DNA from: Albophoma yamanashiensis
Taxonomy: Eukaryota; Ascomycota; Sordariomycetes; Hypocreales; Ophiocordycipitaceae
Direction of reading: 5' to 3'
Assembly: GCA_001600555.1 (NCBI GenBank)
Contig: BCKH01000002.1
Span: 310,001 to 374,000, forward strand
Length of the DNA stretch: 64,000 nucleotides
The notes beneath the pieces were generated by a model, which searched no databases, had not been told where the DNA came from, and saw only the letters and a program-made list of their open reading frames with translations. The position numbers and the translations under genes are program-made. Positions 10,912 to 20,604 of this stretch are shown piece after piece. Position 1 is the first letter of the stretch. Every line of letters starts with the position of its first letter.

Positions 10912-13900
10912 ATTGTCAGGGGCACACCGCAGGCGGCAATTGAAACGAGCCACGAACAACAATAAGGCACCCAGGCGCGCCGTAGGAGCCTGTTGGTGGG
11001 CGAGCCGACGTTCCCCCGTCGCCGCCGTCGCCAACTGCCAAGGGGATCCTGGGCACCGCGGGCACTCTGGTCGACGGCGGCTGTCATCTACTCGTGGCAT
11101 TGTCGCCCCCGGGGCGTCGTTCGCGTGCTGGGCATCTGCACTGCCCGTCTCTCGTCAATCCTCTGCCCCAGGGGGGTGGACGGTGCATCATGATCGCCGT
11201 CCAAGGTAAGGGTCGAGCTCGCTTCCGTCGCGTTCTCCCGTCCTTCTCTGGCCGGGCCTGTCTCAGCTCAGCTTCCAAGCCAGTTGGCCGTCGCCGTCGC
11301 CGTCTCCCTGCCTGGCCGTGCCACCCGCGCTCACCGCGGGCTGCCACCGCTGATGAGCAACGGCCGCAGCAGACCCTGCAGGAAACGGTGTGTGACACAG
11401 ACCCAGCGCTCCGGTAGGGCCGTGTCGTGGGGACAGGGTCCAGGGTCGCTGGCTCCGCTGACGAAGAGAAATGGGCCGCCCAGATCGAGCCGAGATGAGC
11501 GCGCCGGCCTGACTGTAGCATTGCTTACTACGTGCGATACGAGCGTGTCCAGCTGGGCCAGGGCCGTTCCCTGCGCGTCTGCGTCTCCAAGTTGTAGGCT
11601 GGCGGAGATGGGTGACGGCGGTGGAGACGCGCCGCGGCTGGTCGGTTAGCCCGCCGTTGTTTTGCATCGAGATGGATGGCGATTCCACACACTGTTGCCC
11701 TGACAGCGTCCTGGTGACAAGCCGAGCCCTGCCAGGCCATCCACTGAGGCTCGCGGCGTGAGCTCACCCCCCGCCAGTGTTACTTGTACGCAGTCGACAG
11801 AACGATGATTATGGATCATTTCTCGCCCTCGCGCCAAGCACCCCGACCGGCCAAGCGCGCCCAGCAATTGGCATCGACTGCGGAAGACTCCCGTCCGTAC
11901 GGATGGCGTCTCCGGATTCTTGGCTGGCCCAGGCCGACGTATGAGCACGTAGTACGAGCGCTCGCAGGCGCAGGGCACGGAAGTGTCCCGTACGCGCCTT
12001 GGCTCTCGCCCACCCTCCCGAGTAAACTGCGACGTATGTAATAGCCGCGCTCGAAACCTTGAAACCGGAGCGGCCACCGAAACCCCAGCGCACCACCATG
12101 GAAGGATCGCTGGAAAGTCCCCGAACGGTGCTCAGCGGTGCGCCCGTGCTGAAACCTTGAGCATCCATGGTGTCGGCCTCCCAACGTCGTCGCGACGAGG
12201 CCACGTCTTCGGCTCCCCATGAGGGAAAGTCGCCTGATGCCAAGGGACCTGCTGCAACGGCGGACCACGGGAAGCTCTGCGGTTGCTGCGAGCGGGTGCC
12301 CGATGCAGCAAAGTGAGACGGCGAGGGCCCCATCATTAGGCCGAGAAAGCAGCAGCGGTCAAGCTGGCCCGTTGGGCGGGAGCGGCAATGCTTGTTTCTG
12401 CCTGCTTCTATTCTCAGGACTGGATCATCGCGAGGGCCACGAAGGGCAAGGGTTACGAGCCCGAAATTTTGCCCAAATTACATGCAACTCGCGGCATTTC
12501 GAAGCGACAATGCGACCAACCCTCTCTCTCCGCAACTCGGCGCCCGGCGTGGCATCATCGTCGCGCGCAGACCCCCAGTTTGCAGTGCGTCGGAGGGCAG
12601 CCAGCCGCCAATCGCATCTACCGTGCAGCCTTGCGTGCTATTACTACGCACATACTACCTACGTACCTACGATGGAAGTATGTACGAGGGACGCGTACTA
12701 CATTCGTACGGGACTACTAGATGCGTACGTACGGGTGGGCCCCCGGCTCGCCGCCGCGGAGCCCCGTTGGCTCCTGCAGGCATGTGCTCCTCCGGCATGC
12801 CGCCGATGCATCCCAGACCGAGCGATTACCGAGCCCGTGTTTGCTCTCTCCGAGCCATTACGTAGTACGAAGCACGGTGAAGGGCAGCGTGAACGTGGCG
12901 AGGGCGATCACCAAGTTCAGCGCCGTTGACCACCGCCATCTCGATGTGGTTCTCTGACTGCTCCGCCCGATTTGTAAATGGCGTCGTTCGGTATCGCGAT
13001 GCGAGCTGTCGCTAGGGAAAATCTTCCGTCGGGACATTCTTTTCAACGGCCGACGCCACCGTTGTCTTGCCCTCCACCAGCCAGCAGCGGCGCCTCGAGT
13101 GTCATTCGGTGGCTCGCTCAGCGACGAATCGACCGGCCAGGCCGTCCGCTCCGCTCCATGCCTTACCTAAGGCGCGTTGTACTCCCAAATACGTACGCGC
13201 ACAGCCTGCGAGCAGCGCTAAACCTGCTACGGCGGCCTAAAAAAAAGTCGCCCGCCAAGGCACTGCCGGGTCCATACGGAGCGCTCGATTTCGTATCGCG
13301 CGCCGCGGAGGCTTCAGGGTTCGTCGCCGCAGCGGCTCGGGTTTCCGCTGCGAGGCATCCCCTCCCCGCGCGGTACGTCGCCAGGTGCCTGCTTGTGCAC
13401 CTCCCTACGAGTACCGGCACTGACTGGGCGGAATGAGGCGTGCGAGGACTCGTACTGGAGCCATGCTCGTAAGTAGTAGTTGCTATGAGAAGCCTCGCCT
13501 CGGAAGGCCAGGTCCACATTCCGCACCCTGGCCCATGCCCATGCCCACCCACGCCAGGGCCCCCCCTCCCTTCTAGAAGAAGTGAAATTTCCTTCCATGC
13601 AGCCACTATCCACCTCCAGTCTACGCGGTGTCTCAGGTCTCACCAGGTTGCCGCAGGGCCACGAGGGGGGGGGCGTTTCGGCCTCTGCTCAACTTGACGC
13701 CCACCCCGACACACCTCGACAGTTGGTGTACATGGAGATGGCGGCGGCGGCACGGCACCCTGAGGGCGTGGTTTCGGGCCTTTGATGCAGCCAGATTGCG
13801 CCCTCTGGGACAGTGAGGTCTTTGTTTCGAGCCTTGCCAGCACCGGGGGTGGCGCAACCATCGCCCCCGGATGGTGTGATTGGTGAGCCGAGAGCATGGC

Positions 13901-14376
13901 GACCACGAGGCTCAAGGTTTCGAGAGTCGCCGCGCGACAACGTCCCTGACGCTAATATTTTGGCCTTCAAGATGCAGTTTTGAGCCGCTCGGGGTTCATG
14001 CCGTTGCAGCATCGCGAAGCCACCCTCGTTCGTTGGCCGTATCAGGCGAATTGCCCCGGCCGATGGCTTGAGGCGCCGTGATTTCAAAGCTTACATCTAT
14101 CAGCTGCCCATGGTTCCAGCATCCATCATGTCAACTGCATACGGTTCGGGCGTCAATCATCCCACCTCTCCTGTTCGCAGCACCCATCATGAATATCAGC
14201 CCAGATTGACTTGCCACATATCATATAGTCTTGCACAAAGGTTGCGACGGCTGCCCCCCACCGTCCATCTAGAACGATGGTGCTTCGGCGCCGAGCCATC
14301 ATCGCTCAGGTCCCTGTTATGCGTACGGCCCCCATCTCCCCATCTGCCGGCCTGCCATCGCACCGCATGTGCGGCT

Positions 14377-15885
14377 TCATCCCGCGACCTCGGGATTCTC
14401 GTCCTTCACAGCGTCGACGAGGTCCTCCATGCCCCCCACCGTCGTCGGCCCCGCCATGCCGTCCGGCGGCAGTGCCCACTTCGGCAGCGGGCTCTTGTAC
14501 GACCACGCTCCGCCCGCGTCCTCGTATCGCAGACTGTGCAGCCAGAGCGACAGCTCGTGTGCCCCGGGATCCGAGTACAGCGGCGTGTCGCACACGTCGC
14601 ACAGCTCCCCCGTCATCTTCTCGGCGCGTCGCTTCTCGTATTTGTCCACCATCTCGTCGTAGTAGATGACCGCCTCCGCCACCTCCTGCTTTCCCATGCG
14701 CGAGAGCCGGCTGATGACGTCCTCGTCCGTATTCTGCGTACCGTCTGCGTCCTCCTGGCCGAGGTTGAAGCCCCAGACGCGCTGGTTGGCGTAGATGGGG
14801 TCGTTCTGGATGGGGTGGCCGAGAAACTGCAGATGCACCCGGATCTGGTGTGTCCGGCCCGTCACCGGCAGGCACCGGACGATGGAGTATCCCTGCTTCT
14901 TGATCCAGGGCTTGTACGTCTCGTCCTGGACGTCTCCTTCCGTCTTTGGTTGAGTTTTATGCATCTCCGCCAGTCTGGCCTTCTCCCGCTCGGTGGGGGG
15001 GTAGTAGGCCAGCCTTTTAAAGACTGTCCGGGCCGTCTTGCCGTTCGCTCGCACTCGGTTGAGCCCCAGCTTCGGGGATATCTGCAGGATGGGCTGGTCG
15101 CAGACGACCTCGCCGTCCGGGAACTCGCCGGCCACACGAGCCAGATACTCCTTCCTCACGGTCCGCTCCTTGATCCTGCTGCCCATTTCCTCGGCACCGC
15201 GGACACTCTTGGCAACAAACATGATGCCGCTCGTCAGCCGGTCCAGGCGGTTGCAGGGGTATGGCATGAAGTCCCTGCCCCTGTCCGCCTTCATGATCTC
15301 AATGACCGAGTTGAAGTTGTACCGGCCCGCGGGATGGACGGGCACGCCCGACGGCTTGTTGATGACGATCATGTCGTCATCCTCGTGGATGACGCCAACA
15401 GGGTCTGCCGTCACGGGTGGCTCGTGTCGATGCAGGGTGTGGGATACGAGATCGCCGTTGCGGAGCACGTACTCTGGGCCGACCTGCTTGCCGTTGACGT
15501 AGATGTCGCCCGTCTCCATCGACTTGCGGTAGTACTCGAGCGGCCGGTCGCGGAACTCGGACTCGAAAATGTCGATGAGCTTGCGCCCGCGCCATCGCTC
15601 CTTGCAGTACGTGTTGTACGTGAAGTGGTAGGGCCGCAGGCGGCGCAGGTCGTCCTCGAAGTAGTATGGCGGCGGCCACGTCGCGCACACGGGGGTGATG
15701 ATGGGCCCGGCCGGCGGCGCCGCAGCAGGGCCGCGTTCCTTTCGTGGTTTCGTCTTTCTGGTGCCGTTCTCGACGGCCTTGCTGGCCGGGGCCGCAGGCG
15801 CCGTGGCATCGACGGTAGGGGAGGTCATGGCGAGGGCTCGCTTGAGTAGCGCTCCAACAGCTCGTGATCCGGCACGCACGAGCAT
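14377..15885 (-). CDS. PUS9: RluA-family tRNA pseudouridine synthase, Pus9/Rib2-like
   Basis: Converts a uridine in tRNA to pseudouridine; the yeast homologues Pus9 and Rib2/Pus8 modify U32. Single exon, 502 aa. The first 20 residues are basic and hydrophobic with no acidic residue, like a mitochondrial presequence. An S4-like RNA-binding segment spans about 110-155, followed by the RluA catalytic domain. The catalytic Asp is D215 in NRLDRLTSG, and there is a conserved motif TGRTHQIRVHLQ further on. The C-terminal roughly 130 residues include a C-x2-C pair (CDVCDTPLY), as in fungal members. A second in-frame ATG (M20, position 15828) has a stronger context (GCCATGA) than the first (CTGATGC), so both mitochondrial and cytoplasmic forms are possible. 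No deaminase domain of the Rib2 type is visible, which favours Pus9. The gene is head to head with the thioesterase gene. Confidence 0.9.
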   Translation of the reverse strand: MLVRAGSRAVGALLKRALAMTSPTVDATAPAAPASKAVENGTRKTKPRKERGPAAAPPAGPIITPVCATWPPPYYFEDDLRRLRPYHFTYNTYCKERWRGRKLIDIFESEFRDRPLEYYRKSMETGDIYVNGKQVGPEYVLRNGDLVSHTLHRHEPPVTADPVGVIHEDDDMIVINKPSGVPVHPAGRYNFNSVIEIMKADRGRDFMPYPCNRLDRLTSGIMFVAKSVRGAEEMGSRIKERTVRKEYLARVAGEFPDGEVVCDQPILQISPKLGLNRVRANGKTARTVFKRLAYYPPTEREKARLAEMHKTQPKTEGDVQDETYKPWIKKQGYSIVRCLPVTGRTHQIRVHLQFLGHPIQNDPIYANQRVWGFNLGQEDADGTQNTDEDVISRLSRMGKQEVAEAVIYYDEMVDKYEKRRAEKMTGELCDVCDTPLYSDPGAHELSLWLHSLRYEDAGGAWSYKSPLPKWALPPDGMAGPTTVGGMEDLVDAVKDENPEVAG

Positions 15886-16415
15886 CAGCGGTTGGATGCG
15901 CAGCTGGGTCTCGGAGCGGTCAGCTCAGCCATTCGGTACTGGCACGCAGCTCGTCAAGCGACCGCCAGGTTTGGGTTCAGGCTCGTGCGTCGTGTGTCTC
16001 GCATCGTCGATGAGATCGAGTGGCTCCAGGCACCAGGGTGTAGAAAAAGATCGGTGAGGAGCGGCAGAATCCGTGGGTCCCTGGATTGCCGCGAGGTACG
16101 TACCGCCAATACCGCGGGCGGACTACCCTGCTATTCCCGGGCGCCAACTGGCTCCTCCTCCCCAGATCAGATCTTAGCCTCGGCACACGGCTCATCCTCC
16201 ACTGACGACATCTTTCAGCTCCTCCATCTTTTAGATACCGACTAGCAAATAGCATTTCACCTCTTGTACCCCGACAGGCATGCTTCTCAAACTCTGGCAC
16301 CCCCGTGAATATTAATCGCCCATTGACTCCCAAAGCTCACCCGCTGCTGCTGGGCGAGCGATACATCGCGCCCGTCCAGCACGCCCGAACCTTCACTCGA
16401 TATCTCAGAGCCAAG
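15886..16415. other. Divergent promoter region
   Basis: 530 bp between the start codons of the pseudouridine synthase (minus) and the hotdog thioesterase (plus). It must hold both promoters and 5' UTRs. It contains a GTACGTAC palindrome near 16097 and pyrimidine-rich tracts. No small ORF is convincing. Confidence 0.6.
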
Positions 16416-17294
16416 ATGGCTGCATCCGCGGAGCGTAAACGCCGCTGCCGCGATGACTATCCCTTCATGCTGGACTACCGGACGCGATGGTGAGTCGGCG
16501 TTTTAGTTGGCTTCCACTCTTGATGATGCTTCATCCACACCCCTCCCTCACTTGAGGTCTAGACCGATGCTCCCCCACGTCATGAGGAGAGAGAGCACGT
16601 CGAATTCGAACCACCCACATGGCGACCTGTGCCATCAATATAATGTTAAGGTTTCGATTGATCTGGCCGGGGGACCCGACAGCTCGGGACCGAGATCTCG
16701 ATGGCAGCCGCGGCCAGCCCAGATCGAGCATTGGGACATTGGGGTCCAGAGCCGCCGGTCGAGTGTGTACGTGCTGACAGGCTCTGCTAGGAACGACAAC
16801 GACATGTACGACCACATGAACAATTCGGTCTACAACTTCCTGTGAGCCACCCCCCGCAATCGACGCATCTCGACCGCTCATGCCTTGGATTCAAGGCGGC
16901 TGGCTTCATGCCCCCCACTGACCTGGCCCTCCGCAGCTTCGACTCGGCCGTCAATGCGTATCTCATGGAGTATTGCAGCCTACACCCCCCCAGCTCGTCG
17001 ATGCACCCGCTCGTCGCCCACACCACCACCGACTTCTTCTCCTCGATTGCGTACCCGGCTGTGGCGCAGGTCGGCGTTCGCGTCGCAAAGCTAGGCCGCT
17101 CGAGCGTCACGTACGAGGTGGCTGTGTTCGAGCAGGGTGTTGAGCAGGTAAAGGCTGTCGGCTCGTTTGTTCATGTGTTTGTCGAGCGGGCGACCGGTCG
17201 ACCGCACAAGGAAGGCATGGGTGCAGAGCTGCGAAGGGGGCTGGAGCGCATCTGCACGACAGATTCGGTGGCGAGCAAGGCGAGCAAGCTGTGA
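16416..17294 (+). CDS. Hotdog-fold acyl-CoA thioesterase-like protein (4HBT)
   Basis: Predicted thioester hydrolase of the 4HBT hotdog superfamily, 160 aa, from three exons: 16416-16489, 16791-16841 and 16937-17294. The splice sites are G|GTGAGT..CTAG and CT|GTGAGC..GCAG. The diagnostic stretch WNDNDMYDHMNNSVYNF is rebuilt across intron 1. It carries the Asp and His/Asn residues that mark the hotdog helix of YbgC/4HBT-type enzymes. The long hotdog helix region continues into SAVNAYLMEY. The start is the first ATG in frame, in the context CCAAGATGG. No signal peptide is visible, so it is probably cytosolic or peroxisomal. The C-terminus (KASKL) is close to a PTS1-like tripeptide (SKL), which would suggest peroxisomal import. 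The substrate is unknown. Confidence 0.85.
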
Positions 17295-17620
17295 GTGTTT
17301 GAGGGAATGTTCAAATAGCTACCTCTCGGCGCAAGGCGAGCGGAAACAACGCGTGTTACGTCTGCCGCCGGGGACGGGCGCGAATCATGAAGCGTTCACG
17401 TTGCATTACGAGCACGCGGAGGGGCAACTGTTGGGAGCGGTGAGAAGAAATGCTTGATTCCGAACTTTTGTCCAAGACTTTCTCCGCGGGCCCCATCGAA
17501 GACCAGGTCCATTGACACCCGTGCCAATACACAAACGTGCCGAGACGCCCTTCATCTCGTCACTTTCACATACACGCAGGCCGTAGTCCGAGCGTGTCAC
17601 CCCCTCTATCCTCCCGGGCT
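17295..17620. other. Convergent intergenic gap
   Basis: 326 bp between the stop codons of the thioesterase (plus) and the oxidoreductase (minus). It should hold both 3' UTRs. No ORF or repeat of note. Confidence 0.6.
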
Positions 17621-18784
17621 TCAAAGCTGCAGCTCGTACTCGAGCAGCGCGCCGTCCTGCTCGCCGCTGCGGAACATCTTCTCCAGGAACTCGAGGTCGG
17701 CGAGCGCCTCCTCGGGCGACTGCAGCGCGTTGGGGGTCCCGGCCAGGATGCCCTCGGCCCACGCAGCCACCTCCTCGGACACGGCCGACACCCTCTCGAA
17801 CTCGACGACGGCCGGCTCGCCGTCGCGGGGCGTCACGGTGACCGTCTCGCCGGCGGAGCGCACGACGCCGCCCTCGTAGGCGACGTGCCACTCGAAGGCC
17901 TCCATGAGCGTGCCGGCCGAGTGCTGGAAGGTGCCGGTGGCGCCGCTCGCGGTGCGGACGATGGCGGTGACGGTGTCGATGGGCGGCAGGAAGTCGCAGA
18001 CGCGGTCCGTGAAGGCGCGCACCGACGCCGGCCGGTTGGCGGCGCCGCGCAGGAAGAGGCGCGCCGCGGCCGCGTGGTGCACGCCGCCGTCGAGCAGGAA
18101 GCCGCCCTGGTAGGCGGGCGTCTGCCGCCAGGCCGTCGCGTACCACTTGGTCGACGGCCGCATGAGCGACATGACCTTGACGCTGAAGTGCGTGACGCGG
18201 CCGAGCTGCGCGGCCTGCTCGGCGGCGAAGGCGAAGCGCGGGTTGAAGCGGAAGTTCTCGGCGATGGACAGCGTCGGCCTCCCCGTGCTGCTGCTGCCGC
18301 CACTGCCGCTGCTTGCGGCGGGCGCGGGCAGGCCGCGGTAGTAGTCGATGAGCTTGCGCGCCGTGGCGACGTCCTTGGCGATGGGCTTCTCGGCGAGGAC
18401 GTGCTTCCCGGCGGCGAGCGCGGCCTCGACGAACTCGGGCTGCGCGACGATGGGCAGCGCGATGATGACGGCGGCGACGTCCTCGCGCAGGAGCAGGTCG
18501 TGGTACGTCCGGCCGGCGCCGGCGTCGTCGGCGTAGAGGTCCGGCGCCGTCGGGGCCAAGCCGGCCGTCTCCCGGGCCGACGCGAGGGAGCGCGAGTAGA
18601 GGGCCTTGAGGGACAGGTTGCCGCACTTAAGCACGGCGGGCTACGTCGAGCTTCGTGTCAGCGGATTCTTCTTCATAGTGAGGCTGAGCTGAGCTGAGCT
18701 GAGCTGAATCGAAGCACGCACCAGGTGTTCGGCCTTGACAAACAGGCCGCTGCCGATGATGGCGACGCCCAGTGGTGACGCCAT
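17621..18784 (-). CDS. Gfo/Idh/MocA family NAD(P)-dependent oxidoreductase
   Basis: Predicted dehydrogenase of 360 aa from two exons: 18784-18722 (21 codons) and 18640-17621, with an 81-nt intron between. Exon 1 encodes the start of the Rossmann fold with the dinucleotide motif G-x-G (AIIGSGLF, residues 8-15). Without it the protein would lack its cofactor site. The family-typical EKP motif is at 105-107 (HVLAEKPIAKD). The catalytic-region motif LLDGGVHHAAA follows, within the C-terminal alpha/beta domain. Members act on sugars, inositols or related polyols, and the substrate cannot be read from the sequence. No signal peptide, so it is cytosolic. A Gly/Ser-rich insert (SSGSGGSSST) lies in a loop around residue 130. 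The antisense strand shows a long shadow frame caused by GC-rich third positions. Confidence 0.9.
18684..18706. repeat. (GAGCT)n pentanucleotide repeat in an intron
   Basis: Four to five copies of GAGCT/GCTGA. They lie within the single intron of the Gfo/Idh/MocA gene, just downstream of its 5' splice site on the minus strand. Confidence 0.8.
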
Positions 18785-19322
18785 ATTCGGATGCTCAGGG
18801 GACGACTGCTGGGTCCTGGTTTTGCCGTCAGAGGAACTGAGCTGGGCCAGGTGAAGATGTCACGGTATGTCAGAGGGACGGAGCTGGGATAGATGAAGGT
18901 TTCAGGCAGGGCCAAAGGGCGCGGGTGACGTCGAAAGCTGTGCGTTGCGCTTTGTCGTCCGAGACAAGTCCGACTAGCTCATCTGTGATGCCCCGCCTCC
19001 TCCACCACCGTCGATCGCTTCAGCCGAGCGGGAGAATATAATACGACTTTCTTGATCATTGTGTATTCGTCAGCTCGTACAAAGTTCTTTAATCCGTCCT
19101 GTCGCGTCACTGCCGTCCCGCCAACCCCCTTCCTCGGCGTGTTGGCGCGGGTATTCCAAAGGGCGCATGAGGCAATGCGCCGTCAACAACACGAGAAAAC
19201 GAAACGCAGCCAGGTCCCATCCCATCCATCCATCCAATGCAGTGACGCGAAGCGTTGAAACGTTCAGTCTCCTTTTCACCACCGCCGTAATAGCCCAATG
19301 CCCCCCAGAGGGCGTGCCTCCC
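18785..19322. other. Intergenic, upstream of the oxidoreductase
   Basis: Promoter side of the oxidoreductase gene. It contains an imperfect duplicated stretch sharing the words CAGAGG, CTGAGCTGGG and AGATGAAG (around 18825-18895). A (CATC)n tract lies near 19219. No gene seen. Confidence 0.5.
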
Positions 19323-19532
19323 TCAGTGCCGCGCGCTCGCCTGCTCGTCGAACCGGTACAGCTGCTCCACGCACATGGCCACGGCGCCGCCGCCGCGCAC
19401 GACAATCATGACGACGAGCGGGCGCCGCCGCCGGTCCGCGCGCTTGGTCGCGAGCGTCTTGAGCGTCGGGCGGTGCAGTTTCTCGTGCGCGGCGCGGCGC
19501 CGGTGATGGTTTGTAGCGACACCTGGAGCCAT
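19323..19532 (-). CDS. Small basic hypothetical protein
   Basis: 69-aa frame beginning MAPGVATNHHRRRAAHEK. The start context ACAACAATGG is good, and third positions are strongly GC-ending through the last 40 codons, as in the real genes here. The N-terminal half is very basic (HHRRR, KRADRRRR). It is followed by a short hydrophobic run (PLVVMIVV) and a conserved-looking tail GGGAVAMCVEQLYRFDE. I do not recognise the family. The hydrophobic run is too short and interrupted to call a membrane helix with confidence. An upstream exon is possible but not evident. It could also be a chance frame. Confidence 0.4.
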   Translation of the reverse strand: MAPGVATNHHRRRAAHEKLHRPTLKTLATKRADRRRRPLVVMIVVRGGGAVAMCVEQLYRFDEQASARH

Positions 19533-20604
19533 TGTTGTGTCAGGCCGTTGCGGTTTGGCTGTTGCTCGTTGTGAATTGCGCTTGGTGAATCGTTGCCTGT
19601 GTGTAGGCTGCTGCTCAATGGGTATCCTAGTCTCGCAGGCTTCGATATCCAGCACGGTTGGACGAAGGTGTCGCCTGCGCCTGTCTGTCCGTGTCTCTCG
19701 TGTGTCGTCCGCGATGTGGCCATCAAACGCACAAAAAAGACGACAAGCAACGACACAGCCAGATATCCAGCACCCGGCTTGCTCACCCACATACGTACAT
19801 ATACATACATACATACACGCGCATATGGCCCATGCCACATGTACCCTGCACTCCCCAGTCGCCGGACAACGCATCGCCACCCCGCAGTGATCGCTGTGCA
19901 CGCATCTGTGTCGCGCCGTTGCATTCGCCGTGCATTCGCCCATACGGGTCGCTTTCCTACATGCATACGCGCGTCCAGGACTTCCGAGCATGGCCGGCGG
20001 GCGCAAAGCTGCGCGCTCTCTGGGTAGCTTCACTCTTCTCACTCTTTCCACGGACAGGGGCCAACGTGGCACTGCATGCATGCTCTCGAGATGGGGGCCA
20101 ATCCCCCCTCCTCACGGCACACCCGACAGGAGCATCGACGCTGGCTCGTAGCATGTTCGACCAATGGCTCTTGATGTCTTGGTAGCCAGCGAATGAACTA
20201 GCTGTTATCATTGATGCCGCGATATTCGCTCTGATTGTATGAGATGACGGCAACGTCACCCATCGGGGTCCACACGTAGTACATTATGAATTGTGATGTA
20301 TGAGACGAGTTGCCAATGCCCTCATATTCCTGTACTGGATAGCAGTCATCTGTCGTGCGCAGGGTTCCAGTATTGATGAGCGTACGCTGAGATGAATTAT
20401 AAGAGCTTGCTAGCTACAAGCCAACTCCCTCGTGGCATGCTAGAGCCATTGCCGCCACCGTGGCGGGGGGTGTTGGTCTCGGCCATGCTTGTATACGGAG
20501 AAAAGAACACGAGGCCGTTCCTCGCTGATCAGTCTGCACTGGACAAGAAGAGGTTATATCCAAACCCTGCGGGGGGGTCAGCCCCGACAAGCAAATCCAT
20601 GCCA
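19533..20604. other. Intergenic
   Basis: About 1.07 kb with no supportable gene. It includes an (ACAT)n microsatellite at about 19790-19820 and the 3' UTR of the Zn2Cys6 gene at the right side. Confidence 0.55.
19790..19820. repeat. (ACAT)n microsatellite
   Basis: ATAC/ACAT tetranucleotide units with one CGTA interruption, in intergenic DNA. Confidence 0.8.

Larger units (their letters stand above)
8369..14376. other. Gene-free stretch upstream of bZIP
   Basis: About 6 kb between the bZIP start and the 3' end of the pseudouridine synthase gene. No frame shows a domain or convincing exon structure. The long open frame on minus at 9421-10431 reads as low-complexity Pro/Arg/Ala text, partly through the CGG and G-run repeats. 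The stretch contains a 33-nt G homopolymer, a second cluster of G runs, GA and CGG microsatellites, a CATCC-type minisatellite, and TACGTA-rich DNA near 12.65-12.74 kb. It may include a long promoter for the bZIP gene. Confidence 0.55.

Noticed and set aside
12219..12929. 236-aa plus-strand frame
   Set aside because: Crosses the TACGTA-rich stretch, mixed codon use, no domain or exon partners.
14068..15849. 593-aa plus-strand frame opposite the pseudouridine synthase
   Set aside because: Antisense shadow. GC-rich third positions of the real gene remove stops on the other strand. The product has no domain, while the minus-strand protein is a full RluA-family enzyme.
17537..18697. 386-aa plus-strand frame opposite the Gfo/Idh/MocA gene
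   Set aside because: Same antisense effect. Composition is Gly/Arg/Ala/Val-rich without motifs, and it runs through the intron of the real gene.
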